From: Cololabis saira
Lineage: Eukaryota; Chordata; Actinopteri; Beloniformes; Belonidae
Direction: 5' to 3'
NCBI RefSeq assembly: GCF_033807715.1
Contig: NC_084590.1
Coordinates: 5,013,593-5,077,592, forward strand
DNA: 64,000 bases
The notes beneath the pieces were generated by a model. The model was not told where the DNA came from, ran no database searches, and saw only the letters and a list, made by a program, of their open reading frames with translations. Numbering within the stretch: the first letter of the stretch is position 1; every line of letters starts with the position of its first letter. Shown here one piece after another: positions 1 through 11,885 of this stretch. The position numbers were made by a program, and so were the translations under genes.

Positions 1-1143
1 AGTCGTTCAGAGCTTCTCTCCTGTAGACCCTAACGTGAAGCCTGGACTCCAGGAGAAATACTGGATATCCTGGAATTCACTCGTTTATGTTTTCCTTTGT
101 AAAGATTAAACATTGAATTAAATTACATTAAACAACAAACAAAACTAGTGAAATAATATTCCTGTGAAATATTATCACTGTAAATGTCCTCTGTGTCCTC
201 TGTCCTTTCTCCCCTAGTGTCCTGGTGTTAGGACCTGCTGCTCTAACCTCTACCAGCGTCTTTATTCCTCCAACCATAAACCAACCAGCCACTTCTCAAG
301 TTGAACTAATGCTTTTCATACTCTGTTTTTTGTTCTTCTTTTTTGGGGAGAAATACTTCATGAAATACTTCTCTTAACTATTAATCAAACTCATTATCTC
401 CGTTCTTATCTCAGCTCATACCTTCACTCCTCAGCCGTTTTATCTTTGACCTCAGATCTGCTCTCTCCACATCACAAACTCTTCTTTCCTCCTCACCCTG
501 ACGTGTTTCTAGTTCCTACCACCTTCATACCTTCATTCCTCCTCTCTCCCACTGCCGCGGCTCCTTGGCCTTTGCTCCACATTCCTACTGGTGTCAACTT
601 AAAACAACTAGTGTTTTCACATTCATTATCTCAATGATGTCACATTATCATCCCACTACAATCACCGGCGTTATTCTTCTCGAGCTATGGATTTGATTAG
701 ATGAGGATCTAGTTGTCTCTGCTACAGTATTTACTACTGCAGAACAGAAACTGGATTAGTAGAAAATCTAAAAATAAATATTGTTTGGTAGCTAGGTTCC
801 ATTGGAGGCCGGAGTTTGCAGAAGCAAACCCTGGTTTGCAACTTCCGCCCTGCTGTGCTACATAAATTCATGTCTAGTTCTAACTTTAGGTTAAGTTAGC
901 AGAGTTGAATGTATTTTTGCTTTGATTGACCTTAGAACCATTGTGGACATCTTTGTTGATCTAGTTCTCAAGGTGGTAGCTGAATCCAAAGCAGATATTT
1001 AGCTCTTCCTCTCAGAATATCTGGGATCAGTATTCAGTTACCCCAGATGATTGTTGTTTATGTATAACTCCATGAAACAGAGAAGAGTTCATCATTTTCA
1101 AGTAATGCTAGCCAATCAGAATCCTGGAAAAAAACATCAACAA
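1..1143. other. Unique AT-rich sequence, no gene recognised
   Basis: No exon with splice sites, RNA gene or known repeat could be recognised here. A stretch near 790-860 (GGCCGGAGTTTGCAGAAG region) shares a short GGCCGGAGTTT word with the transposon-like segment around 1420, so part of it may be an eroded end of the same element, but I could not pair the ends. Confidence 0.4.
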
Positions 1144-1335
1144 ATGACACGAGTAACTTCCAGTTACTTCCAAGATGAACCAGAGTCTTTGGTTTGGAGT
1201 GACAGAGAAGTGGAGTTACTTTTAAGTGTGACTTTAGAATATAAAACAGGTAAAATACAAGAAAATATTGACGGTTATAAACTAATTGTAACCACAGGTC
1301 TCACACATGATGCTGGTGACGTTTCTGTCTCATAA
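1144..1335 (+). pseudogene. Partial Myb/SANT-like DNA-binding fragment of a DNA transposon
   Basis: An open frame of 63 codons starts at an ATG at 1144 and ends at TAA. Residues 17-27 read VWSDREVELLL and are followed by EYKTGKIQENID at about 32-43. This resembles the first helices of trihelix Myb/SANT-like domains encoded by fish DNA transposons (recognised from memory, not searched). After residue 43 the similarity stops, so the rest of the domain is missing or lies in a lost second exon. The fragment sits just upstream of a transposon-end-like segment (1360-1532). A host gene exon is an alternative but less likely. Confidence 0.35.
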
Positions 1336-1359
1336 TGTGACGTTCTGAAGCCTAAATGT

Positions 1360-1532
1360 CCATTTCTCTCCGTTTACAAGCAAACGTGAAGACGGAGTTT
1401 TTGCAAATCTCCACTTTGGCCGGAGTTTTCAGAAATGATGGTTTTTGGTGACTTTGAGCTTCAGTTTCCGTGTAAACGAACGGCCAAAACGCGTGAAAAC
1501 ACCACCGTTGTTGCTACGTGTAAACGGGGCAT
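1360..1532. mobile_element. Probable DNA-transposon end fragment
   Basis: The segment contains the words CGTTTACAAGCAAACG, GGCCGGAGTTTTC and, at its right edge, CGTGTAAACGGGG. Similar GTTTACACGG-type ends are common in teleost non-autonomous DNA transposons. No matching left terminus or target-site duplication could be found, so the boundaries are approximate. Confidence 0.35.
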
Positions 1533-3450
1533 GAGTGTCATCAGCCAAACGTCCTGACGACGGAGCTTCGGTTTGGGCTCAGAGTTGCAAACGCAGCAGA
1601 AGCCAGCACCTTTCCTTTCCTCCCTCCTTCCCCGTCGACTCATCCCCTCCGCTAACTGAATCCAGGAGGCTCTAGGTGTTAGATCACTTACTCCGAGGAG
1701 GAGGGCGAGAGTGAGTGATGGATGGGTGCAGAGGAGGAAGGAGCAAACGGTGGGACGGGGGTAGGAGTCGTGGGAACTAGCAGGCATGACTATGCTTTTG
1801 TTTTCTTTTAACAGCTCGTTCGCACATCACGTCTTCATATGCAAGCAAAAGCAATTTGTCCTCTCCGTCTTCCCCTCTCTCCGTCCTCCCCTCTTCCTCC
1901 CCTCCCTCCCCGCCCTTTGAATCATTCTCCAGCTGGGCCCAGTTTTGCTCATTTCGTGTCAGGGTGTCTGTTTGCATGGTTATGTCTACGTCTGCTGTGC
2001 GTGCTTGTGTGTGTTTGCGGTACACGTACACACACGCAGCAGCCTCGGGACCTTGACCAATTCCCAGTGGAAAAGTGTGGCGTCTCTCTCCGTCAGGACA
2101 TCTGGAAGTGGGCATTCTGCAGTCGGCAGCCGCTGCACTCTGACTTGATTATATTATCTTGTTGGACTGTGTGTATGTGTGACTATGTGCGTGTATGTGC
2201 GTGTATGTGCGCGTGTCTCATACATTACAGATACATATGCACCAATACATGATAAAGAAATGACCTGCGTGTATACGTGACTGTCAGGCTCTGGGAGCGT
2301 CGTGTGTGTGTGTTTGTGTGTGTGTGTGGGAGAAGAAGACCTCTTGAGCTGTGAATGTGTTTATGTCCGCATGTGTGTATATGTGTGTGCATGTGTGTGA
2401 AGGGGTCAAGTGGTGATTGCTGATGTTGTCTGCTTTAAACACATGTTTAGCCAGGGCCCACTCAGACGTTTGGCAACCATTAGACAACTTCCTCTCTATC
2501 TTCCGGAGTTAGCTCTCTATGGATTTGCTTGTGTGTGTGGCTGTGTGTGTGTGTGTGTATGTGTGCGTGAGTGAGAGTGTGGATGCATTTGCAGGTGTGG
2601 ATGCAAGCTGGATTGCGCTCAAAACAGATTTTATTTGAAGAATGTTTAACTTGCAGTGATGTGAAAAGTTGAACTGGCATGCACTCGCGCTTGTTCTCCC
2701 GATGCGCTCACACACTCACGACGACGCTCAGTCCCAACCTTTTCTCTCAGAGCTTTTGTTTTGCTACAGGATCAACATAACTGTGAACTTTACTTGCAAC
2801 TGTGCTGCTCACATAGTCCCCCCAAGACACGCTGGCACACACAAGCATATACCCATGCACAGACACCTAAGGGCTTCTGTCGGTCATCAGGAAATGAAAG
2901 GATCATTTAGCTTAGGGGGAGATGAGAGGATTGAGGAAGAGATGCAGTGAAGGAAGAGGAGGAGTGTCTGTGGTCTGATGCAGATTCCTGAAACATAGAT
3001 GGTGTGATTCACCAGGAGGAAAACAGAACTGATTGCACACAAGGCTCCCGTAAAAGCAGTGGATTCCAGAGGAGTTAAAACCATCACATCACTAGATGAT
3101 TAACAAAAGGAAATTAGTTTAATTAGAAGAAAACAATAAAAGTGACACTAAATATGGACACTTGGATGGTACAGTAGCCTTGGGTGCTAAAAGAAACAAT
3201 AATCCTGCTGTTAATATTGATATAATACATCTTCTATGTGAATCTCATCACATTCAGCACCAGCACTTTCCTTATTACGTATTATGAATATGTAAAATAG
3301 CAGTTCTGCTTGTGATTGACTGGACTGGTGTGTGTAGTAGCTGGTTAAATGGTTGATGTCTGTTGTCAGTACATTTCTTACCAGGAAGACGTCAGCGCTC
3401 CTGTCATTTATATACGGTTTATATGACGGCTAAAGATTTGATTTTTTTCG
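1533..3450. other. Unique sequence with imperfect GT-rich tracts
   Basis: This stretch has no recognisable exon. Between about 1990 and 2590 it is rich in imperfect TG runs (2000-2040, 2165-2220, 2300-2330, 2535-2580), decayed dinucleotide repeats. The overlapping short open frames on both strands are products of these runs. Confidence 0.5.
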
Positions 3451-3667
3451 GAAAACTCAAATATCCTATCTCAAAAAATTAGAATATTCTGGGAATCTTA
3501 ATCTTAAACTGTAAGCCATAATCAGCACTATAAAAATAATAAAAGGCCTACAATATTTCAGTTGATTTGTAATGAATCCAGAATGGATGACATTTTTGTT
3601 TTTTTAATTGCATTACAGAAAATAATTAACTTTATCACAATATTCTAATTTTCTCTACAGTCCTGTA
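3451..3667. mobile_element. Palindromic TA-flanked MITE, half copy
   Basis: This is the right half of a palindromic element whose full copies lie at 47278-47648 and 62734-63100. It starts inside the central loop region (AAACTCAAATATCC) and ends in CAGTCCTGTA, the inverted form of the TACAGGACTG terminus. Full copies end in TA on both sides, which suggests a Tc1/mariner-like MITE, but no transposase is present. Here the right end abuts a (TA)n tract. Confidence 0.7.
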
Positions 3668-3672
3668 TTTAT

Positions 3673-3779
<107 letters not shown>

Positions 3780-3919
3780 GTCAGACCTTATTTGGAGGGC
3801 AGAAAAACCATAAAAAAAGCAAACATCAAAATCTTCCATAATATCGCTCTCATTAAATTAATGATGACTCCAAAATCATGCCAGTTAATCTGACTTCAGC
3901 TCTGCTCTGTAAACAATCA

Positions 3920-4512
3920 CTACGTTTACATGCAGTCAAAATTCGGGTTATTGCTAATATTCCGGTTACTGAAACATTGGGAATATTCCGTTTACATGGT
4001 AATTAATCATTCAGGATATCTGGATCAAACCAGCGACGCACGGAGAACGTGATGATTCCTGTATCCAAATTCAAAACAAATGCTGCTTTGCGCAACTTTT
4101 CTCTCACCTTCTTGTAAATCTTCTATCCCGGTACTTTCTACCGTCTACAAATGCAGAAATGTTCATATCCTTCATTACATTTATGAAGTGATTAGTCTCC
4201 TCCTGGTCTTGTGTTTCTCCGTGTTTATAAGAACTTCCTGGACTCAAAAGACCAGGATTCCTTGTGAACAGAACATGTGCAGAAAACAAATTCCTGTTCC
4301 GTTTGATGGGGATATTCCGTTTGGTGTTTACATGACCCAATATTCAGGTTTTAAAAGGAGTAACCCAGGGCTCATATTGGGGTTTTTAAAAACCTGAATA
4401 TGAGCAAAATTGGGTTATTCAAAGGGGTTATTGGTGTTTACATGGCCGTGCAAATTCGGGTTATTGCCAATATTCGGGTTTTAAAAGGGTTATTGACTGC
4501 ATGGAAATGTAG
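3920..4512. mobile_element. CTACGTTTACATG-type non-autonomous DNA transposon, copy 1
   Basis: The left end reads CTACGTTTACATGCAGTC and the right end is its imperfect inverse (GACTGCATGGAAATGTAG). Subterminal sequences repeat GGGTTATTGCYAATATTCGG in both arms. The same element recurs at 35661-36280 in the opposite orientation, at 57334-58240 (interrupted) and at 62368-62560 (left end only). The interior carries a Myb/SANT-like exon on the minus strand, which would fit the two-gene PIF/Harbinger group, but a clean 3-bp TSD is not evident, so the superfamily is unsettled. Confidence 0.75.
4104..4226 (-). pseudogene. Transposon-borne Myb/SANT-like exon fragment
   Basis: The minus-strand reading contains QEETNHFINVMKDMN followed by a DGRKYRD segment, matching the start of Myb/SANT-like (Myb_DNA-bind_4 type) domains as I remember them: an ETxxFI helix, then a basic DGRKxRD turn. 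The coding stretch runs into AAG|GTGAGAG at 4110-4101, a consensus 5' splice site, so in the parent element this was probably an exon. No in-frame ATG lies close upstream; the frame upstream opens with TTG. The second copy at 35945-36067 keeps the same peptide and donor. Confidence 0.5.
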
Positions 4513-4942
4513 TCAATGTAAACAACGTTCTACAGCCTGTAATGAGTTATCAGACTGACTTAGCGAGGAAACTCTGCCACCGTGGCTGGACTGAGTTTAG
4601 CAGCTTCCAGCTGACAGCACGCCGGTATCAGCTCTGTGCTGGAACTGTCACCACAGTACCGTGATATAAAAGGTTTGGGGAGTGGAAGTGTGCTGTGCCT
4701 GGCAGAGGGCACAGAGAGGACACGGACGGATCCCAGTGGGCACCGGAGCCACATGTGTCTCTGCTAACATTCGTCTCACACACCTGGCGTGGAGCAGGCC
4801 TTGTGTGTGTGTGTGTGTGTGTGTGTGCACACCTTTTCATGCCCTATTTAGCCCATCACCATGTGAAGCCGCACCAAGCGTGAGCTCGTTCATTTGCCAC
4901 ACTAGCGTTGGCCTGGTACGAGGCTGTTGAAGGCTCCATGTA
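4513..4942. other. Unique sequence with a short (TG)n
   Basis: No exon recognised. A (TG)n run of about 26 bp lies at 4802-4828. Confidence 0.5.
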
Positions 4943-4950
4943 GTATTAAT

Positions 4951-5847
4951 CAGAGACATCAGACGTAGACGCCCCATCCAGTGGTTTTGCCCGCTGCTGC
5001 GATACGTCAACGTCGCTGCCATATTGGATTTTCATAAAGCGCCTTTCTACACAGAAATGTACATTTTATGTCTTATTTATTCATTCACACACGCACTAAT
5101 ATACTTGGGAAACAGTTAGGCACCAAATATAATATATTTAATTTTCTCAGATGGCAAAAATAAGAACTTTATTGATCCCACATAGGAGTAATTCATGTTA
5201 TATCAGTTATAGAGAACAAGGTAGTGCCGAAAAACAATATATATCCCCCTCACAAAAATAAGAAAAATAGAGAAACATATTTTCTCATCAACAAAACAAA
5301 TATAAAATTTTTCAAATAATAAAATAACATATTTAAACAATTTTTCAGACAATAAAATAACATTTGAACCATATTTCAGACAATAAAAGAACTGAAAAAA
5401 TCTGAAAAATGGTTCAAATATGTTATTTAGTTACTTGAAAAATGTAAAATATGTTTATGTAAAATATGCTTTGTTGATGAACAAATATGTTTCTCTATTT
5501 TTCTTATTTTTGTGAGGGGGATATATATTGTTTTTCGGCACTACCTTGTTCTCTATAGCTGATATAACATGAATTACTCCTATGTGGGATCAATAAAGTT
5601 CTTATTTTTACCATCTGAGAAAATTAAATATATTACATTGGCTGCCTAACTGTTTCCCAAGTATATTAGTGCGTGTGTGAATGAATAAATGAGACGTAAA
5701 ATGTACATTTCTTTGTAGAAAGGCGCTTTATGAAAATAAGTCCATTCACTTGTATTAGTTTACAGCGCAGTCTTGAACATCCAATATGGCGGAGACGTTG
5801 ACGTACGGCTCAGCACTCGATGGGGCGTCTACGTTTTTATGTCTATG
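4951..5847. mobile_element. 897-bp fold-back DNA element with 8-bp TSD
   Basis: The element is flanked by the exact direct repeat GTATTAAT at 4943-4950 and 5848-5855. The left arm begins CAGAGACATCAGACGTAGAC and the right arm ends GTCTACGTTTTTATGTCTATG. The arms stay complementary for about 300 bases each: for example AAGAACTTTATTGATCCCA near 5164 pairs with its inverse near 5585. The centre (about 5290-5460) is AT-rich and less symmetric. An 8-bp TSD and terminal CAnnGACA-like ends suggest a hAT-mobilised fold-back MITE. There is no coding capacity. Confidence 0.85.
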
Positions 5848-5855
5848 GTATTAAT

Positions 5856-7112
5856 GGCTCCGCCCGCCTCGCCACAGCTCCGGGTGTCTGTGGTTTTCAC
5901 TGTGTGACTATGAAACTATTGAAATGACTGTTTGTTATTCAGGGATTCTTGTCATCTACCTGTTTACTCTTTGACCTCCCCTGTTTGCACTTCTCCAATG
6001 TATGAAAAGTGAGTGTGGGAGCGGATGGATGTTGAATTTGCATCCCTGAGCAGATGTGGCTCCCATTTGTGTTTACACAAAGATGGAATGCGTTCCCATT
6101 TTTTATTCTGCCGTGTCATGTTTATGCATGTCTGCGTTAGCACACCTCCTTGACATGTGTGAACGTGTGTGTGTGTTCTCGCACCTACACATACGCATTA
6201 CCCTATACGTTTGTTAGTGTGCGCGCGTACCCCAGGTGTGGCAGTCTAGCGGCTCCACATTAGCTCTATATCCGAGCTAGTTTGACACCTCCACATCCAG
6301 ACTAGCGTTCAGCTGCTGGCTCTGGCAAACCCAGGACCAGCTCGACCCCGTGTGAACGCTCTGTCGCCTCCACTCATGCTCACTTGGGTGTGTGTAGAAG
6401 TGAGGCGGGCTGTAAGTGTTTGTGTGCCGACACCTTGTTCATGCACTTTTAATGCAATTTATTTGATTTCTCTTGTCTCAGTGCATCCAGTCATCCCCCT
6501 TCTAAGTGGTTTTGTGAATTCAGATGTGTGTTTGGATTTTCACACCCTGTTCACTCTATACATGTAAGGGGGGGAGAGCGCATGTGTGAATGTGCTTGTT
6601 TGTAGATTTGCGCACGTGTTTTGTTTGTGTGCAGCAGTTCCTTTGCACAGTGTACTGTGTTGGCAGGCCGATGTGATGGCGTGTCACCTCGATAGACACC
6701 CAGTCAGCAATGAAGGCTAATCTGCCTCTACAGTACTGTGTGTGCTTGTGTGTGTGGGGGTGTGTGTGGAAAAACCCCTCTTAAGTGCTAACATCAAGAT
6801 TTTTGAGAGTGTGTGTGTGTGCAACATTTGACAACAGATGAATCACTTACAGACTGAACTACACACAGATAAAAGAAGTATACTAAAAATCTGCATTTGA
6901 TCTAGGAGTGTTTCCTTTCTTTGAAATTCCATCTGATGAAAGTTTCTTCGTCAAGAGACAAACACACACGTCCTGCTGGCGATCATTAGGGAGGATGAAC
7001 CGCCTCAAGGCAACGCAGGCCTTTTAGCTGAAGCCATCTCTTCCTTTTCATGTGTCTCATTGTTTCCTTAGTTTCTTTCTCCTTACATCTTCCCTACAGG
7101 CCGGGCCAGGGG
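5856..7112. other. Unique GT-rich sequence
   Basis: No gene recognised. Several short (TG)n runs occur (6165-6180, 6740-6775, 6805-6825). The block 6685-6737 is duplicated at 7999-8051. Confidence 0.45.
6685..6737 (+). repeat. 53-bp dispersed direct duplication, copy 1
   Basis: The block starting CACCTCGATAGACACCC recurs at 7999-8051 with two mismatches in 53 positions. In both places it runs straight into a TG-rich repeat. It is not a repeat family I recognise, and points to a local duplication 1.3 kb apart. Confidence 0.85.
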
Positions 7113-7300
7113 CACTTGAGGCCGAGACAACCCGATAATCGGCCGTCGTTACGCCGTCGGGCAGTCGAACGGTCGGGCAGGGTTGGTGTGTCCCGTGCAG
7201 CCGTCCGTCGGCGTCTGCGTCAGCGTTCATTTTGGCCAAATCAACATGTAGAATCGGCCACTAGCCATCGGCGTCTATAACCAATCTGATTGGTTGAGTG
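7113..7300. other. CpG-rich segment, possible transposon fragment
   Basis: This 190-bp patch is far richer in CG dinucleotides than its surroundings (for example CGGCCGTCGTTACGCCGTCG). It ends with CCAATCTGATTGG. Compact CpG-rich blocks of this kind are typical of young DNA-transposon ends in fish, but I could not pair terminal repeats. Confidence 0.3.
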
Positions 7301-7311
7301 CTAGCCCTTTT

Positions 7312-7400
7312 ATTCTACCTTTATTTTACCAGGTTAGTCCCATTGAGATCAAGGAAAATCTCTTTTTCAAGGGAGACCTGACCAAAAATGGCAGCTTTAA
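7312..7400. repeat. Dispersed teleost repeat (CCCATTGAGATC type)
   Basis: The words TTTACCAGGTTAGTCCC, CATTGAGATC and CAAGGGAGACCTG form a short block that I remember as widely dispersed in fish genomes, often in 3' regions. Its parent element, possibly a LINE 3' end, is not certain. Confidence 0.4.
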
Positions 7401-9212
7401 AAGTTACAGACAAAACAACATCAACAACAACAGAAATAGAAGGACGATGCAAGATAGCAAAACAAAACAGTGCCAGTAAATAAGTTACAATACTTAAAAA
7501 CAGTGACAAGTACCAACAGAGTCATTTAAAAATGTATTTGTAAGAGCTTTAAAATCAGACAATGAGACTAATGTGTTTAGCTTCAGGTCTTTTTGGAGGC
7601 TTTTCTAAGTAAGTGGGGCAGAACAGCTGAATCTTCCCTATTGGTCCTTGCACTTGAAATGGACAGCAGGATTATGGCATCATTTATCTCAGGCTAGAAG
7701 TACTGGTGGCTTTCAACTTGATCAGAGAACAAATGTAAAATGGAAGTTTACCTAATATAGCTTTGTATATGAACAGCGAATAAGAGTTAACCGGAAACGG
7801 CGATGGTGAACATACTAGTTTGGTGATGTTATATTTTCATTATTAGCCATTGTATTTTATTTCCTTCTTGACTTCTATCAACAATGATAACACTGACTGA
7901 TGACAGCGGGCTCTGTTCAGAACTCTAGACTCCAGCCATCCATCATTACCGGTTGTTCTTCTTTCCTTTTCTTTCTGGTTGAAATCACAGATTAGGGCCA
8001 CCTCGATAGACACCCAGTCACCAATGAAGGCTAATCCGCCTCTACAGTACTCGGTGTGTGTGCGTGTGTGTGTGTGTGTGCGTGTGTGTGTGTGTGTGCC
8101 GGCCTTCATACCGCTGAAGCAACATTAGCTCTACGTGCTAACAGCCAGCTGCTTGTTTATTCTGTTGCAACCACTTACAAAATAGCTAATGAATTTAAGT
8201 GATGATGATTCGTCATCCCTGCTGCGCCGCTATGGGAGGCCAGATAGCGACTGCATATTTGACATAAGTGTTGCCTTGCTATTTGGGTCTTCACCATGGA
8301 TTTTTCCTTTTTAACAACAAAATAAACTCAATCGTTGAGATAGTTGGTGGGCTTTTCTCTAACTTGACCTCCAGATGTCAATATTTATTATATGCTGTTT
8401 CTTTAAAGTAGAAATAAATAAGCATCCAAAGACTTGAAGTGTTAACAATAGCAATTCATTACACAGAGAGATAATACACAGTAAAACACCTCGGTGCATA
8501 CCAGCCTGCAGACTGTGAAAGGTGTTCTCAGCTCAACAACATGCATTACAGTTGGACTGGGCTGTGTGTGTTTGAGAACTCCTCCGTTGGCATTAGCCTT
8601 CCCTTGTTAACACCTTTTAACACGCAACCCCGATTAAACCTTGTGCCCCCAGCTACAGAGACACACACAAGGAGAGGAAGCACGTTGTACAATCACCGCT
8701 TTAACACTTATATTCATAACATTACCTGAAACATCTCCAGCAAGGCAACGGGCTGCCAGTACACTTAACGAGGCACGTTTGTGTGTGGTCGTGGGAACAG
8801 TGCTGATGGAAATGTCCAGTTCTGCAGCTGAGGTCCTAAAACTTTGCTGGGCTACAAACACGGGGCACACTCAGCTCATTTTTTACAAGTCCTAAAACCA
8901 CCTACCAAGAGCAGTTCAGGTTATCGTAAAACTACACACAAATAGCAGCCGACTATCAGGACCAGAACCTGTGCTCCCAAAAGAGCTCTGAATAGTCAGA
9001 GCTGGGCAAAGTCTGGGAGGAAACAACGAAGAGCACCTGGGTCTCCTGGGAGCGTCCGGAAACATCTTGGCTTTGGTGGGTTGTGAGGTAGGTTCCCTGT
9101 AGACTGGGACAGCTACCCGCAGATGCCACCAGGGGCTGTCAGATAGGTATCTGGGAAGTTTGGAGTCCTAATGAGCACCCCAGACACTTTGTGCCCTTTG
9201 GGCCCTTTCTAA
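7401..9212. other. Unique sequence with a (TG)n tract
   Basis: No exon recognised. A (TG)n/(CG) tract occupies 8052-8098, immediately after the second copy of the 53-bp duplication. The remainder looks like ordinary intergenic or intronic DNA. Confidence 0.45.
7999..8051 (+). repeat. 53-bp dispersed direct duplication, copy 2
   Basis: Second copy of the block at 6685-6737, two mismatches apart and again followed at once by a TG-rich repeat. Confidence 0.85.
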
Positions 9213-9480
9213 GGCTGCTTTCACACCTGTCCCGTTTGGAGCAGTTGTTCCAAAACAGGGAGTGTTTCCCCTTAAAGATCGGTTAGTTTGGTACATGCAA
9301 TCGCGCTCGGATGTGGGACAAAACAAGCGAGCCCAGATCTCCTAGGAGAGGTGGTCTCGGCTCGCTTCCATTCCAGATCCAGGTCTGAAAGCTCCCTTAC
9401 CCTGACCTGCTGGGAGAGCTGCTTACCATGTTGCCGGGAGAGCTGCTTACCATGTTGCCTTGTTGGGGCGTGTGAGCGGT
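9213..9480. mobile_element. Possible DNA-transposon fragment with 24-bp duplication
   Basis: The stretch begins GCTTTCACACCTGTCCCG, followed by GTTTGGAGCAG and GGGAGTGTTTCCCCTT. I remember these words from a dispersed fish DNA repeat. A 24-bp unit, GGGAGAGCTGCTTACC plus ATGTTGCC, is repeated twice in tandem at about 9412-9459. Ends and TSD could not be set. Confidence 0.35.
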
Positions 9481-10579
9481 CGGCAAAAGATATTTAGATT
9501 TAGCATCAAATACCAAAATACAATTCATGCGAATGTCACAGCAGAACATTGTATCGTAACATGATGAGCAGTGTTTACTCACAATACTTGTTAGTGTTTC
9601 CAATGTCATGGCTGATCGGGGTACTTAGATACTCTCTAAGACTGTCCAGAAAGACTGTTCCTCGCATGGCCCATGGACTAATTTGGATGATGGTATCCCA
9701 GATATGCAAGTTAGCCTTTTAAAGTAAACCAACCAACTTAAGTGAAGTTATGCATCACTTGAGAACTTGAGAATCTTGTGGAGAACAATGAATGCTTCCT
9801 TCACTCCTTTAAACAAGAGGGCGAGCACTAACCGTTGTTGTGTTGCACATTATGTTTGTCCTTTAGTCATACTGAACAAAGATCAGCTGTGTAGAGGATA
9901 GAAACTGTGTTCAGAATGATAATGAAGACTTACAGTGCAACTGTGTATTGTACCTGCACTTCCTCCTTCTTTGTTTTTTATGCATAATCTATGTTTTTCT
10001 TCTATTAAGCTGACTTTCATTGAATCAGTATATGCCCGATGCGTAGTGTCATTTCCATGAAGATGATGCAGGCAAAAACATACTATCTACTACGTACTAC
10101 AGTATGTACTGCCACGAATCATGCTTCGAGCATGTACATTTAAAGTTGATTACAAGTTAACTGGTCCGAAATGTCACACTAACAATCTCACTGTAGACAG
10201 TCTAATTGTGATTTTTAACTTTTGTTAAAGGATTGTGCTCATTTTACACTACACTAAGACTACCTTAATACTCCTTGCAGCATGCCACCATGAAGGAGTT
10301 ACTGCCACCTTTAGCACAATGTGTAGAATTTATAAACAGCCTGGCGCTGTCAACTTCTGAAGCAGTTTATGATTGAAGTAAACAAGAGGGCCACGCTTCT
10401 TAACAGTGTAAACACAATCTCATTCCACAGTTATTGTAGCAATCCTGTGTATTTATACAACAAATATGTTGCTTAAGTGTTATTTTTCTCAAATTTGCTC
10501 AACTATGTGTACACTGTGTATGACACTTAGTGTCCCTAGCTAGTTCTTCTTCATGGTGCTGTCCATGAAGCCGGCATAT
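9481..10579. other. Unique sequence, nothing recognised
   Basis: Neither strand shows an exon, an RNA gene or a repeat I can name. A small inverted motif around TACTATCTACTACGTACTAC (10080-10100) is too short to interpret. Confidence 0.4.
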
Positions 10580-11180
10580 ACGGCAAGCCGTTTTAACATT
10601 TAACAGCCAGACTGGATATGTGTTGCAGATATCCGCAATTCAATTCTTCCTAGTCAAAAAGAGCATTTCAGATATGTACGTCATTTTGCCTAGGACAAAT
10701 GACGTCACTTTTGCCATTCATGTGTATGGGGTTCCTAATTACACATATCTACAATTCAGTTGCAGATATCCGCAATGTGAATTACGGATATCTGAATTAT
10801 AACTGAATTACGACTAGTTGTAATTCCAGTTTCAGATATTTACAATTTAATTCTGAGTAGTCATAATTCCAGTTCAAGATACCTTTAATTCCCCTCAATT
10901 CAAGATGTCTACATCGTCCTTTTTAGATATCTTAAATTAAGTTTTGACTAGTCAAAATGATGTTGTAGATCTGTAATTAGAAACCCCATACACATGAATG
11001 GCAAAAGTGACGTCATTTGTCCTAGGCAGAATGACGTTGTGGATATCTGAAATGACAATTGTGGATAGGAAGAATGTAATTGTAGGTACCTGAAATGCTC
11101 TTTTTGATTCGGAAGAATTGAATTGTGGATATCTGCAACACACATCCAGTCAAGCTATTAAATGTTAAAACGGCTTGCCA
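10580..11180. mobile_element. ~600-bp fold-back element
   Basis: The arms are inverted copies: GGCAAGCCGTTTTAACATTT at the left has its inverse AATGTTAAAACGGCTTGCC at the right. Further in, GACGTCACTTTTGCCATTC near 10704 pairs with GAATGGCAAAAGTGACGTC near 10995. Each arm holds degenerate repeats of a GATATCYRCAATTC word, so the interior has both direct and inverted symmetry. No open frame of note. No unambiguous TSD; the flanks are TATAC-like and ATAGG-like. Confidence 0.75.
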
Positions 11181-11885
11181 TAGGCATAAGGCGAGCTGAC
11201 CTCTTTATGACCAAATATTGCTGTCCTCGTGACCCCGCCTGTGCCAATAGATTGCTCACTCTCTTAGCGAAGTCTCAACAATAAAAGCGTAAAAAAAGCC
11301 CGTCTGTGGGGTCACTCCACCTCACACCCCCAATAGACACAGTGTGCCACACCAATATACACATGCATGCGCAGCACCCTTTCACTGCCCATCACTGGGA
11401 GACATGTGGAGCATGACTAATACTTTCATAAAGACACACACACACTCAACATTTTTGTCCATTGTGTTAATGGTGTTACCCCAAAAAGCCAGTTTTCTGT
11501 AGCAGATGTGCCCCATGCTTGCAGTCCCTCATTTGACCCAATTTTGTGTCACTTCCAACACGTACACACACACACAGACGCACACATACACAGATGCACA
11601 CACACACATACACACACACGGTATCTAATACCAAGTCAGAGCAGCATACACAAATGACACAAATCTACGCTGGACAGCTGGTTTTCACACGCTGAGTGAT
11701 ACTTACCACTATTTACATCTGCAGTGGAGCTTATACACATGAATGTGTTTGTCTTACAATATAATAACGCCACCAGTAAAAGGTTTGGACACACTTTACC
11801 ATTCATTTGTATGTGAGAGTGTGTTCAAACCTGTGAGTTTATATATATGTATGTGTTTGTGTGTATACATATATATATATATATA
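11181..11885. other. Unique sequence with CA/TA tracts
   Basis: No exon recognised. Imperfect CA runs occupy 11560-11620, and a short TA run (about 11868-11885) leads directly into the next transposable element. Confidence 0.5.
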
